Of a stretch of DNA of 64,000 nucleotides, positions 33,096 to 41,777 are shown one piece after another. The stretch's first letter is position 1. Every line of letters begins with the position of its first letter. The DNA is from Streptomyces sp. RPT161 (GTDB lineage: Bacteria > Actinomycetota > Actinomycetes > Streptomycetales > Streptomycetaceae). Made by a program: the position numbers and the translations under genes. Under the pieces are notes generated by a model. That model did not search any database and was not told the DNA's origin. It saw only the letters and a list, made by a program, of their open reading frames with translations. The stretch is taken from NCBI RefSeq assembly GCF_027533845.1, contig NZ_JAPZVN010000008.1:62001-126000 (forward strand), written 5' to 3'.

Positions 33096-34838
33096 GTGGG
33101 ATACCAGGTCTGGGCACCGCAGGCCCGGCAGGTCGCGGTGCGCGTCGCGGGTCGGGACCACCCGATGCGGTCCGACCCGGCGCGCACCGGCTGGTGGCTG
33201 ACGGACGGCGCGGGCGCGCCGCCGCACGAGGACGGCACCCGGTACGCGTTCGTGCTGGACGGCGGCGAACCGCTGCCCGACCCGCGCTCCCGGCGCCAGC
33301 CGGACGGCCCCGACGGGCCGAGCGCGGTGGTGGACCACGCCCGGTACACCTGGCGGCACCCCTGGGCGGGCAGACAGTTGCCCGGCGCCGTGCTGTACGA
33401 GCTGCACATCGGCACGTTCACCCGCGAGGGCACCTTCGACGCGGCCGCCGCGCGGCTGGCGCACCTTGCCTCGCTGGGCGTCAGCCATGTCGAGCTGATG
33501 CCGGTGTGCCCGTTTCCCGGCAGGCACGGCTGGGGGTACGACGGGGTGGCGCTGTGGGCGGTGCACGAACCCTACGGCGGACCGGCGGGGCTGAAGCGCT
33601 TTGTCGACACGGCGCACGGGCACGGGCTCGGTGTGGTGCTCGACGTGGTGCACAACCACCTGGGGCCGTCGGGGGACCATCTGCCGCGATTCGGGCCGTA
33701 CTTCACCGAACGGCACCAGACGCCCTGGGGCGCGGCGGTCAACCTGGACGCGCCCGGCTCCGACGAGGTGCGCGACTTCCTCCTCGGCAGCGCGCTCGCC
33801 TGGCTGCGGGACTACCGGCTGGACGGGCTCCGGCTGGACGCGGTGCACGCGCTGGCCGACACCAGGGCCCTGCCGTTCCTTGAGGAACTGTCCACGGCGG
33901 TCGACGCGTTGGCGGCCGAGACCGGACGGCCGCTGTTCCTGATCGCCGAATCCGATCTGAACGACCCGCGCACCACCGCCCCCCGCGACGCGGGCGGAAT
34001 CGGCCTGCACGCGCAGTGGAGCGACGACTTCCACCACGCCCTGCACACCGCGCTGACCGGTGAGTCCCAGGGCTACTACGCGGACTTCGCGCGCGCCCCG
34101 CTGGCCGCCCTGGCCAAGACGCTGACCGGGGTGTGGTTCCACGACGGCACGTACTCGTCGTTCCGCGGCCGGGCGCACGGCCGCCCGCTGCCCGGCGATG
34201 TGCCGCGGCACCGGTTCCTCGGCTACGCGCAGACCCACGACCAGATCGGCAACCGGGCCACCGGCGACCGCCTGACGGTACGTCAACTCACCCTGGGTGC
34301 GGCGCTGGTGCTGACCGCGCCGTTCACTCCCATGCTGTTCATGGGCGAGGAGTGGGGGGCCGGCACGCCCTGGCAGTTCTTCACCGACCACACCGATCCG
34401 GCGCTGGCCGACGCGGTGCGGGACGGGCGGCGCAGGGAGTTCGCCGAGCACGGCTGGCCCGCGTCGAGTATTCCGGACCCGCAGGATCCGGCGACCCGGC
34501 TGCGGTCCTGTCTGGACTGGTCGGAGCCAGGCCGCGAACCGCACGCGGGGCTGCTGCGCTGGTACCGCACGCTGATCGCGCTGCGTGCGGCCGAGCCCGA
34601 ACTGGCAGACCCGGACACGGCGGCGGTCCGGGTCGAGTTCGACGAGGACGCCCGCTGGATCCTGGTGCACCGCGGCACCCTGTGCACCGCGGTGAACTTC
34701 GCGGACCAGTCGCGCGAACTCCCACTCCGCGGCCACCAGGTGCTGGCCGCCTCCACCGAACTGCCGTGCTCCACTGGGCGGTTGGTGCTGCCCGGGGGCT
34801 CGGCGGCGGTGGTACGGGGCGGCGTGGGCCGGGGATGA
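33096..34838 (+). CDS. treZ: Malto-oligosyltrehalose trehalohydrolase
   Basis: A 580-residue GH13 enzyme releasing trehalose from maltooligosyl-trehalose. D248 in the LRLDAVHA motif is the nucleophile and E285 in IAESDLNDP the acid. The N-terminal domain begins GYQVWAPQARQVAVRV, and the transition-state Asp sits in QTHDQIGNRA. Start GTG 33096 has GGGAGGA 6 nt upstream. It completes the TreY-TreZ route from glycogen-derived chains to trehalose. The nearest trehalose gene upstream is treY, 1.4 kb away, with a divergent FHA gene between. It converges closely on zapE (4 bp). Confidence 0.95.
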   Translation: MGYQVWAPQARQVAVRVAGRDHPMRSDPARTGWWLTDGAGAPPHEDGTRYAFVLDGGEPLPDPRSRRQPDGPDGPSAVVDHARYTWRHPWAGRQLPGAVLYELHIGTFTREGTFDAAAARLAHLASLGVSHVELMPVCPFPGRHGWGYDGVALWAVHEPYGGPAGLKRFVDTAHGHGLGVVLDVVHNHLGPSGDHLPRFGPYFTERHQTPWGAAVNLDAPGSDEVRDFLLGSALAWLRDYRLDGLRLDAVHALADTRALPFLEELSTAVDALAAETGRPLFLIAESDLNDPRTTAPRDAGGIGLHAQWSDDFHHALHTALTGESQGYYADFARAPLAALAKTLTGVWFHDGTYSSFRGRAHGRPLPGDVPRHRFLGYAQTHDQIGNRATGDRLTVRQLTLGAALVLTAPFTPMLFMGEEWGAGTPWQFFTDHTDPALADAVRDGRRREFAEHGWPASSIPDPQDPATRLRSCLDWSEPGREPHAGLLRWYRTLIALRAAEPELADPDTAAVRVEFDEDARWILVHRGTLCTAVNFADQSRELPLRGHQVLAASTELPCSTGRLVLPGGSAAVVRGGVGRG

Positions 34839-34842
34839 GGGG

Positions 34843-35964
34843 CTATCCGCTGGTGGGGCGGCCCGCGTCGCGGGCGAGGGCGGTGAGGCGGGAGATCGCC
34901 CGGAAGTACTTCTTGCGGTAGCCGCCCGCCAGCATCTCCTCGCTGAAGATCCGGTCGAACGGGACGCCGGAGGCCATCACCGGGACCTCGCGGTCGTAGA
35001 GCCGGTCGGCGAGCACCACCAGCCGCAGCGCGGTGGCCTGGTCGGTGACCGGGGCCACCCCGCGCAGGAAGACCGCGCCGACCCCGTCGCACAGCGCGCC
35101 GTAGCGGCTGGGGTGCACCCGCGAAAGGTGCTCGACGAGGGGGCCGAAGTCATCGAGGGACGCATGCGCAGTGGTGTACGCGGCCTCGGTGACCTGCTCG
35201 TCGGAGTACGGCGCCGGGGCCTGCGGCAGCCCGCGGTGCCGGTAGTCCTCGCCGTCGATCCGCTGGGCCTGGAAACGGGCGGACAGCCCCTGGATCTCCC
35301 GCATGAAGTCGGAGGCGGCGAACCGCCCTTCGCCGAGCTTGCCGGGCAGCGTGTTGGAGGTGGCGGCGAGCTTGACGCCCGCGTCGGCCAGCTTGCCGAG
35401 CAGGGTGGAGACCAGGACGGTGTCTCCGGGGTCGTCCAGCTCGAACTCGTCGATGCACAGCAGGCGGTGGCCGCTGAGCGCGGCAACCGCCTGCTGGAAG
35501 CCCAGGGCGCCGACGAGGTTGGTCAGCTCCACGAACGTGCCGAACGCCTTCCGCTCGCGCGGCGCGGGGGCGGCGTGCCACAGCGAGGCCAGCAGGTGCG
35601 TCTTGCCGACGCCGTAGCCGCCGTCGAGGTACACCCCGCTGGGACCGCTGGCCGCGGCGGCCCCGCGCTCTCGCCGGAACCACCGCTTCCTGGCGCCCGG
35701 ACCGGCGGCGTCCGCGCCGAGGGTCCCGGCGAAGCCGCGCAGGACGGTGACCGCCTGGGCCTGGCTGGGCTGGTTCGGGTCCGGCAGGTAGTTCTCGAAC
35801 CGTACGGCGTCGAACCGCGGCGGCGGCACCATCTCGGCGACCAGCCGATCGGCCGGAACGTGCGGCTCACGCTCACACAGCGACGCGGGGACGTCACCGG
35901 AGGCGTCGGCTATCGGGTGCGGAGCGGAGTGCCGCGAGTCAGCTGCGGAGGCGGGAGAGGACAC
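34843..35964 (-). CDS. zapE: AFG1-like ATPase / ZapE family
   Basis: A 373-residue P-loop ATPase of the AFG1/ZapE family. Walker A is GGYGVGKTH and Walker B LCIDEFELDD. A conserved N-terminal block reads PADRLVAEMVPPPRFD. E. coli ZapE associates with FtsZ and affects constriction, mainly under stress; mitochondrial AFG1 handles membrane protein quality. The role in Streptomyces, which divides in a specialised way at sporulation, is not clear. Start is a GTG (35964-35962) with only a weak GGGGG in front; the real N-terminus could be a few codons away. The 275-bp gap upstream (35965-36239) holds no supportable gene. Confidence 0.88.
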   Translation of the reverse strand: MSSPASAADSRHSAPHPIADASGDVPASLCEREPHVPADRLVAEMVPPPRFDAVRFENYLPDPNQPSQAQAVTVLRGFAGTLGADAAGPGARKRWFRRERGAAAASGPSGVYLDGGYGVGKTHLLASLWHAAPAPRERKAFGTFVELTNLVGALGFQQAVAALSGHRLLCIDEFELDDPGDTVLVSTLLGKLADAGVKLAATSNTLPGKLGEGRFAASDFMREIQGLSARFQAQRIDGEDYRHRGLPQAPAPYSDEQVTEAAYTTAHASLDDFGPLVEHLSRVHPSRYGALCDGVGAVFLRGVAPVTDQATALRLVVLADRLYDREVPVMASGVPFDRIFSEEMLAGGYRKKYFRAISRLTALARDAGRPTSG

Positions 35965-36227
35965 AGCCCCCAAGCGTATCCGCCAGCGCGTGACGGCGCT
36001 GTCGGCCATCTCACGCCCCGTGGCCCACGGCGGGGCGGCCGACGCCACCCGGGTGCGGCTGGTTTGCCGCATTTTGCGCGGTTCGATGGATTCGGCGCCG
36101 CCGGACTCCCACAGTTGACCACCGTCCCGGCGGGAAGGGGTTGACGCTTCGGCGTGGGGCGCAGTGCGCGGCGCTGGAACGGCCGCGGCCCGACGGAGGC
36201 GGGGCCGTGGGTCGAATGATCGCGTGA

Positions 36228-36233
36228 CAGACT
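36228..36233 (+). promoter_or_regulatory. -10 hexamer of the RibD-C gene (leaderless)
   Basis: CAGACT lies 6 nt before the ATG at 36240, without a Shine-Dalgarno. It is the same hexamer and spacing as before nei and the P-loop kinase. Confidence 0.5.
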
Positions 36234-36239
36234 TTGCGC

Positions 36240-37007
36240 ATGCGTCGCTTGTTTCCCGTGAGCCCGGTCGGCGAGGCCGATTCCCTGGACACCCTGGACG
36301 CGTTGGCCGACGCGTACGCCTACCCGGCGCCACGCGGCGCGGCGTCGGCCTGGCTGCGGGGGAACATGGTGGCCTCGTTGGACGGGGCGGCGCGGCACGA
36401 CGGGCGGTCGCAGCCGTTGTCCTCGGCGGCCGACATGCGGATCTTCGGCGTACTGCGCGGCCTGGCGGACGCCGTCGTGGTCGGCGCGGAGACGGTGCGG
36501 CAGGAGGAGTACCGCCCGGCGAAGGCCAGGGAGGCGTTCGCCGAGCGCCGCGCGGCGCTCGGCCAACCGGTCGCCCCGGTGATCGCCGTGGTCAGCGCCA
36601 GCCTGGACCTGGACTTCTCCCTTCCGCTGTTCACCGAGCCGCTGGTGCCGACCCTGGTGCTCACCGGCGCCCAGGCGGACCCGGACCGGGTACGCGCCGC
36701 GCGGGCCCGCGGCGCCGAGGTGGTCGTGGCCGGGGCGGGCGCCGGGGTCGAACCGGCCGAGGCGGTGCGCGCGCTGGCCGCGCGCGGGCTGACCCGGCTG
36801 CTGACCGAGGGCGGCCCGCGCCTGCTCGCACAGTTCGCCGCGACCGGGGTGCTGGACGAGCTGTGTCTGTCCATCGCTCCGCTGGTCGCCGCCGGTACCG
36901 CGCCACGGATCATGGACGGTCCCGGCCTGGACGTACCGGCACGTTTCGCTCCGGCGGCCATCCTCGAAGAGGACGGTTTCCTGTTCACCCGCTACGTCCG
37001 GGCCTGA
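36240..37007 (+). CDS. Pyrimidine reductase family protein (RibD C-terminal domain)
   Basis: A 255-residue single-domain relative of the RibD reductase. It has the NADPH-binding Rossmann-like features GLADAVVVGAETVRQEEY and LTRLLTEGGPRLLAQF, and the conserved N-terminal strand GNMVASLDGAARHDGRS. The deaminase half of RibD is missing and no other riboflavin gene is nearby, so it is not the pathway enzyme by default. The Mycobacterium tuberculosis relative Rv2671 can act as a dihydrofolate-reductase-like enzyme, which is the best comparison. Start ATG 36240 is leaderless behind CAGACT. Confidence 0.82.
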   Translation: MRRLFPVSPVGEADSLDTLDALADAYAYPAPRGAASAWLRGNMVASLDGAARHDGRSQPLSSAADMRIFGVLRGLADAVVVGAETVRQEEYRPAKAREAFAERRAALGQPVAPVIAVVSASLDLDFSLPLFTEPLVPTLVLTGAQADPDRVRAARARGAEVVVAGAGAGVEPAEAVRALAARGLTRLLTEGGPRLLAQFAATGVLDELCLSIAPLVAAGTAPRIMDGPGLDVPARFAPAAILEEDGFLFTRYVRA

Positions 37008-37066
37008 CCTCCGTTGTCTCTGGCGGACCCCCAGGGCATCCAGACATCCGCACGAGCCCACCACCT

Positions 37067-37089
37067 ACGGAATGACTCGTTCCGTTTTT
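37067..37089 (+). terminator. Intrinsic terminator with U-tract
   Basis: ACGGAA (37067-37072) pairs with TTCCGT (37080-37085) around a 7-nt loop and is followed by a run of T. It ends the RibD-C transcript 60 bp after the stop. It is one of the few classical terminators in the window. Confidence 0.75.
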
Positions 37090-37186
37090 CTCCCCGGAGA
37101 AGGGGATATTCGGCGCGCCCCATAGGGACTCAGGGCAGGATGGTTTCTGTGGGGATCAGTGGCCCGCGAGAAAGAAGGACGAGTCC

Positions 37187-37654
37187 GTGATCACGACCGT
37201 ACTCATGATCGAGAAGCCGCTCGCCCCCGTCGACGTGCAGCTTGTCACCACCTTGCACGCGGACGAGCCTGTCTCCTTCGTGGTCCTGATGCAGCCGCGC
37301 GGCGATCAGGAACGACTGCTGCGCGCCCTGGACGACGTCGCCCTGGGCGAGCTGCGCAGCGCCGCGCACGAGGACGACGTGCCCGGGGGCGAGCAGGCGC
37401 TCGCCCCCGCGTCGCAGGCCCTGGAACACAGCCTGCGCGAGCTGCGCAAGACGGGAGCGCAGGCGGTCGGCGAGATCGTCGAGGACCATCCGCTCGTCCT
37501 GCTGCGCTCGGTCGTCGAGAAGACCAGCGCCGACGAGGTGATCGTGCTCACCGCCCCGCACCTGGTGGAGGAGTTCTTCCACCGCGACTGGGCCTCCCGC
37601 GCCCGCCACACCGTGGGCGTGCCCGTACTGAAGCTGTACGCGCACAACGAGTGA
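37187..37654 (+). CDS. Conserved protein of unknown function, 155 residues
   Basis: A small protein of alternating strands and helices, reminiscent of a universal-stress or nucleotide-binding fold: TVLMIEKPLAPVDVQLV at the N-terminus, SFVVLMQPRGDQERLL, DEVIVLTAPHLVEEFF and a terminal VGVPVLKLYAHNE. Orthologues in Streptomyces are commonly labelled indole-3-glycerol phosphate synthase in databases. I see none of that enzyme's barrel motifs and regard the label as wrong. Start GTG 37187 follows GAAAGAAGGACGAGTCC. It precedes murC by 78 bp on the same strand, suggesting a shared context but no clear function. Confidence 0.7.
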   Translation: MITTVLMIEKPLAPVDVQLVTTLHADEPVSFVVLMQPRGDQERLLRALDDVALGELRSAAHEDDVPGGEQALAPASQALEHSLRELRKTGAQAVGEIVEDHPLVLLRSVVEKTSADEVIVLTAPHLVEEFFHRDWASRARHTVGVPVLKLYAHNE

Positions 37655-37732
37655 TCGCGGACCGCGCGGCCACAGACAGGATGCGACAATCACGGCCGAG
37701 CAGTTGTCAGCCATCATCGAAGGAGCCCGCGT

Positions 37733-39136
37733 ATGGCACCCGCCGTCCCCACTGCCATGGCCCGACCGCACTTCATCGGTATCGGCGGCGCCGGGATGTC
37801 GGGCATCGCCAAGATCCTCGCGACGCGCGGCGCACGCGTCGCGGGCAGCGACGCCAGGGACTCCGAGACCGCCGCCGCCCTGCGGGCGCTGGGCGCCACC
37901 GTGCACATCGGGCACGCGGCGGCGCACCTCGCCGAGGACGCCACCTGTGTCGTGGTCTCCAGCGCCATCCGCGATGACAACCCGGAACTCGCGGCGGCCC
38001 GCGAACGTGGCGTTCCGGTCGTGCACCGCTCCGACGCGCTGGCCGGGCTGATGACGGACAGCCGTGCGATCGCGGTGGCCGGTACGCACGGAAAGACCAC
38101 CACCACCTCGATGCTGGCGGTCAGCCTGACCACTTTGGGCCTCGACCCCTCGTACGCCATCGGCGGCGACCTTGACGTGCCCGGCTCCAACGCGCGGCAC
38201 GGCGGCGGTGAGATCTTCGTGGCCGAGGCCGACGAGAGCGACCGCAGCTTCCACAAGTACGCGCCCGAGGTGGCGATCGTGCTCAACGTGGAACTCGACC
38301 ACCACGCCAACTACGCCTCGATGGGCGAGATCTACGAGTCCTTCGAGACCTTCGCCGACCGGATCGTGCCCGGCGGCACCCTGGTGATCGCCGCCGACCA
38401 CGCGGGCGCCCGTGAGCTGACCGCGCGGCTGCGCGGCCGGGACGGACTGCGCATCGTCACCTACGGCGAGGCGGCCGACGCGGACGTACGGATCGTGGGC
38501 ATCGCCCCGCACGGGCTGACCAGCGAGGTCACCGTGCTGCTGGACAACGAGGAGCTGACCTTCACCGTCTCCGTGCCCGGCCGCCACTACGCGCACAACG
38601 CCGTCGCCGCGCTGACCGCGGGCACCGCGCTGGGCGTCCCGGCCGCCGAGCTCGCCGCCGCGCTCGGCTCCTACACCGGGGTCAAGCGCCGTCTCCAGCT
38701 CAAGGGCAGCGCCGCCGGGGTGCAGGTCATCGACTCCTACGCGCACCATCCCACCGAGATCGCGGCCGACCTCGAAGCGATCCGCGGCAGTGCGGGCGAC
38801 GGCCGGGTACTGGTGGTATTCCAGCCCCATCTGTTCAGCCGCACCCAGCAGTTGGCGACCGAGATGGGCGTGGCCCTCGCCCTGGCCGACGCCTCGGTGG
38901 TGCTGGACATCTACCCGGCCCGCGAGGACCCGATCCCGGGCGTCACCAGCGCGTTGATCATCGAGGCGGCCGCCGCCAAGGGGGCCGACACCGACGCGGA
39001 GCACGACAAGGAAGCCGTCCCGGACCGGATCGCCGGAATGGCCAAGCCCGGTGATCTCGTTCTCACCATGGGGGCAGGCGATGTGACCGAACTCGGTCCG
39101 AAGATCCTGGCCCGCCTTGCCACCGTGGAGAGCTGA
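37733..39136 (+). CDS. murC: UDP-N-acetylmuramate--L-alanine ligase
   Basis: A 467-residue Mur ligase adding the first stem-peptide residue of peptidoglycan. The order is the UDP-sugar Rossmann domain (FIGIGGAGMSGIAKIL), the central ATP domain with GTHGKTTTT and the carbamylated-Lys region, ADESDRSFHKYAPEVAIVLNVELDHH, and the C-terminal domain with HHPTEIAAD. ATG 37733 has GAAGGAG 8 nt upstream. This murC lies outside the dcw cluster, where streptomycetes usually keep most mur genes and often a second location for murC. It is followed by msrB 10 bp later. Confidence 0.95.
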   Translation: MAPAVPTAMARPHFIGIGGAGMSGIAKILATRGARVAGSDARDSETAAALRALGATVHIGHAAAHLAEDATCVVVSSAIRDDNPELAAARERGVPVVHRSDALAGLMTDSRAIAVAGTHGKTTTTSMLAVSLTTLGLDPSYAIGGDLDVPGSNARHGGGEIFVAEADESDRSFHKYAPEVAIVLNVELDHHANYASMGEIYESFETFADRIVPGGTLVIAADHAGARELTARLRGRDGLRIVTYGEAADADVRIVGIAPHGLTSEVTVLLDNEELTFTVSVPGRHYAHNAVAALTAGTALGVPAAELAAALGSYTGVKRRLQLKGSAAGVQVIDSYAHHPTEIAADLEAIRGSAGDGRVLVVFQPHLFSRTQQLATEMGVALALADASVVLDIYPAREDPIPGVTSALIIEAAAAKGADTDAEHDKEAVPDRIAGMAKPGDLVLTMGAGDVTELGPKILARLATVES

Positions 39137-39146
39137 GGAGCGAGCG

Positions 39147-39554
39147 ATGCCGTACGAGGTCGACAAGCCGGACGAGCAGTGGCGTGCGGAGCTGTCCCCC
39201 GCCGAGTACGCGGTGCTGCGGCAGGCGGGCACCGAGCCCGCCTTCACCGGCGAGTACACCGACGCCACGACGAAGGGCGTCTACTCCTGCCGCGCCTGCG
39301 GGGCCGAACTCTTCCGTTCCGACACCAAGTTCGCCTCGCACTGCGGCTGGCCGTCCTTCTACGACCCGAAGGACAGCGACGCCGTCGAGCTGTTGGAGGA
39401 CCGCTCCCACGGCATGGTCCGCACCGAGGTCCGCTGCGCCCGCTGCGGCTCCCACCTCGGCCATGTCTTCGAGGGCGAGGGCTACCCGACCCCGACCGAC
39501 CAGCGGTACTGCATCAACTCGATCTCGCTGCGGCTCACCGCTGACGAGGACTGA
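39147..39554 (+). CDS. msrB: Methionine-(R)-sulfoxide reductase
   Basis: A 135-residue repair enzyme reducing methionine R-sulfoxide. Structural zinc ligands are C48, C51, C97 and C100; the catalytic cysteine is C122 in QRYCINS and C66 in HCGWPS may resolve the disulfide. Length and motifs are standard for type B. Start ATG 39147 is 11 bp after the murC stop with GAGGAG in front, so it is probably cotranscribed with murC. A stress-protective role for envelope or cytosolic proteins is likely. Confidence 0.96.
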   Translation: MPYEVDKPDEQWRAELSPAEYAVLRQAGTEPAFTGEYTDATTKGVYSCRACGAELFRSDTKFASHCGWPSFYDPKDSDAVELLEDRSHGMVRTEVRCARCGSHLGHVFEGEGYPTPTDQRYCINSISLRLTADED

Positions 39555-39574
39555 CACCTCCCTTCGGCCGACGG

Positions 39575-40063
39575 TCACAGCCGCCGGTACATGATGTGCA
39601 GTCCGACGTAGCCCTTGGTCGGATGGTGGAAGCCCTCGGGCAGCGTGGCCAGCACCTCGAAGCCCAGCGAGCGCCACAGCGCGACCGCCCTGGTGTTGGT
39701 CTCCACCACGGCGTTGAACTGCATCGCCCGATAGCCCTCGGCGCGCGCCCACTCCAGCACGTGCTCGCCGAGGGCCCGGCCGACGCCGCGGCCGGAGCAC
39801 CCGGGATCGACCATGAAGCTCGCACTGGCGATGTGCGCGGCGCCGCCCATGTGGTTGGGGTTCATCTTGGCGGTGCCGAGAACGGCTCCGCCGTCGTCCA
39901 CGGCCACGACCGTCCGCCCCGGTGGCTCCAGCAGCCACATCGCGCGGGCCTGCTCCTCCGGGAGGTCACGGGGGTAGGTATAGGTCTCCCCCGCGGCGAC
40001 GATCTCCCGCAGGAACGGCCAGATCGCGGGCCAGTCAGCAGGGGTCGCTTCCCTGATCAGCAT
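39575..40063 (-). CDS. GNAT family N-acetyltransferase
   Basis: A 162-residue acetyltransferase similar to the phosphinothricin-acetyltransferase-like group. The CoA loop is VDPGCSGRGVGRALGEHVLEW, and family blocks FMVDP, NAVVETNTRAVALWRSLGFE and HHPTKGYVGLHIMYR are present. The start ATG is at 40063. Substrate unknown; the C-terminal text is typical of small-amine acetylases. It converges with msrB and is separated by 60 bp from the downstream ABC permease gene on the same strand. Confidence 0.88.
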   Translation of the reverse strand: MLIREATPADWPAIWPFLREIVAAGETYTYPRDLPEEQARAMWLLEPPGRTVVAVDDGGAVLGTAKMNPNHMGGAAHIASASFMVDPGCSGRGVGRALGEHVLEWARAEGYRAMQFNAVVETNTRAVALWRSLGFEVLATLPEGFHHPTKGYVGLHIMYRRL

Positions 40064-40123
40064 GGGTTCAGCATGCCCCGGCCAACGGTTCGGTCGCCAA
40101 CCCTTTTGATCCCCCCGCTGCGT

Positions 40124-40789
40124 TCAGCGTCTGGCGGCCAGACGGCAACCGAGTGCCGTGGCGGCCACGCAGACGGCGGCCGTGAGGGCCAGCGGGAGTA
40201 TCGGCGGGTGCACCGCGCCAGTGTGCGATCCCCTGACCAGGCCGCTGACCGCGGCGTTCGCCGGAGAACCCGAGGCCACCAGGACCAGCAGCGCCGCCAG
40301 CGCGGTGACCGGTATCGGCCAGCCGGGACGGCGCAGCACCGGCGGGTTGCACAGCGTGCCGACCGCAGTGCCGAGCAGGGCGCAGGCCAGCAGGGCCAGC
40401 AGCCCGGCCGCCACGGCCGGGCCCACCGCCACCGGCTGGGTGTGGTCGTCGGTGTACGGAGAACTGATGGCGGCGACGGCCAGCGTCCCGGCGGCACCGA
40501 GCACCAGGGAGGCGCTGAACGCCGTTATCGTGCAGGCGAGTTGTACCCGGCCCGGTCCCGCGGCGGCCTGGGTGATGGCACGGGCGGCGGGCGGCTCACC
40601 GGTCGCGCAGACCCGTACCAGCCAGGCGGACACCGGCAGGATCGCCCCGGCCGAGAAGCCGAGGGAGTCCAGGAGCGGCTGCCCCGACTGGGTGCCGATG
40701 CCCGTGATCACACCGTAGAGCAGCAACGGCGGGAGCCAGCGCTGCGAACGCAGCAGGAGCGCCGTCTGGTAGCGCAGCAGGGCCTTCAT
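40124..40789 (-). CDS. ABC-2-like membrane protein (transporter subunit)
   Basis: A 221-residue protein with about six hydrophobic spans, beginning KALLRYQTALLLRSQRW and ending near VCVAATALGCRLAARR. It has no cleavable signal and no obvious substrate motif. Its ATG (40789) overlaps the stop of the upstream ABC ATPase gene as ATGA, so the two form an exporter-like pair. The specific cargo is unknown; no peptide, immunity or regulator gene lies beside it to give a hint. Confidence 0.78.
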   Translation of the reverse strand: MKALLRYQTALLLRSQRWLPPLLLYGVITGIGTQSGQPLLDSLGFSAGAILPVSAWLVRVCATGEPPAARAITQAAAGPGRVQLACTITAFSASLVLGAAGTLAVAAISSPYTDDHTQPVAVGPAVAAGLLALLACALLGTAVGTLCNPPVLRRPGWPIPVTALAALLVLVASGSPANAAVSGLVRGSHTGAVHPPILPLALTAAVCVAATALGCRLAARR

Positions 40790-41640
40790 CGCACCGCTCC
40801 CGAAGGACTCGTACCGCCGGTGGGCCGCACCGCGCGGATGTGCCAGGGCGGATCCGCGTCCAGCAGGGCCCGCAGCGCGGCGTCCGACCGGTCGGCGGGC
40901 ACGCGGATCCGCAGCAGGCCCGGGGCGCCCGCCGCCGGTCCAGCGGTCCAGCTGTGCGGCGGAAGGGCGGCGGGCGGCTCGCCGGTGCCCTCGGCCTCGA
41001 TCACCACCCGGGCCATCTCGTCGGCACCGCCGTGGCCGTCGGTGAGCCGCCCGGCCGCCACCCGGTGGCGGCGGGGGGCGGCCTCGGCGAGCCGCCGTGG
41101 ATCGTGGTCGACGTACACGGCGGTGCCGCCCGCGGCCACCCGCTCGGTCACCGCTTCGTCCAGCAGGGCGCGGGCCGCCGTGTCCAACCCCGCCCACGCC
41201 TCGTCGAGCACCAGCAACTCCGGCTCGGCCAGCAGGGCCTGGGCCACGGCGACCTTCTGCGCGGTTCCCTTGGACAGCCGGTCCAGCGCCGTGCCCGCGA
41301 AGCCGGTGATCCCGAAACGCTCAAGCCACTCCTCGGTGCGGGCGGCCGCCTGCCGCCCGGAGAGCCCGTACACCCGGCCCATGTGGACCAGGTACCCGGC
41401 GGCGTCGAACGGCAGGGTGGCAGCGAAGCGCTCCGGCACATAGGCGGTACGGGGGCGGCCTGTGATCCGGCCAGTGGTCGGGACGTCGATCCCGGCGAGC
41501 AGCCGCAGCAAGGTGGACTTGCCGCTGCCGTTGCCGCCCTCCACGCGCAGCAGCGCCCCCTCGGGCACATCGAGGTCTATCCCCCGCAGCACCCATGGCC
41601 CGCGCGCCCGGTAGCGCCGCCCCACCGCCTCCAGTCTCAT
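40786..41640 (-). CDS. ABC transporter ATPase
   Basis: A 284-residue ABC ATPase of the drug-exporter/ABC-2 type. Walker A is GGNGSGKST near residue 35, signature LSKGTAQKV (Gly at LSxG kept), Walker B LLVLDEAWAGLD, and an H-loop histidine at YVDHDP. A 70-residue C-terminal extension follows. The likely start is the ATG at 41640-41638; a GTG at 41649 is a reasonable alternative, and a TTG further up is not. It partners with the membrane protein whose start overlaps its stop. Confidence 0.87.
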   Translation of the reverse strand: MRLEAVGRRYRARGPWVLRGIDLDVPEGALLRVEGGNGSGKSTLLRLLAGIDVPTTGRITGRPRTAYVPERFAATLPFDAAGYLVHMGRVYGLSGRQAAARTEEWLERFGITGFAGTALDRLSKGTAQKVAVAQALLAEPELLVLDEAWAGLDTAARALLDEAVTERVAAGGTAVYVDHDPRRLAEAAPRRHRVAAGRLTDGHGGADEMARVVIEAEGTGEPPAALPPHSWTAGPAAGAPGLLRIRVPADRSDAALRALLDADPPWHIRAVRPTGGTSPSGAVR

Positions 41641-41777
41641 GCCGCTCACCCCCGTGTCCGATGCCTCCGCCGCCCCGCGGAGGCCTGTCGTACCGGTCAA
41701 CGGCCCCCGCCGCGGCCTCGTTCCCTCATCGCCGATCGTTCACCCGTTCGAGTTAGGGCTCGTGGCATGCTGGGCCG

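Noticed and set aside
37187-37654. Indole-3-glycerol phosphate synthase
   Set aside because: This database label does not fit: no barrel motifs, length too short.
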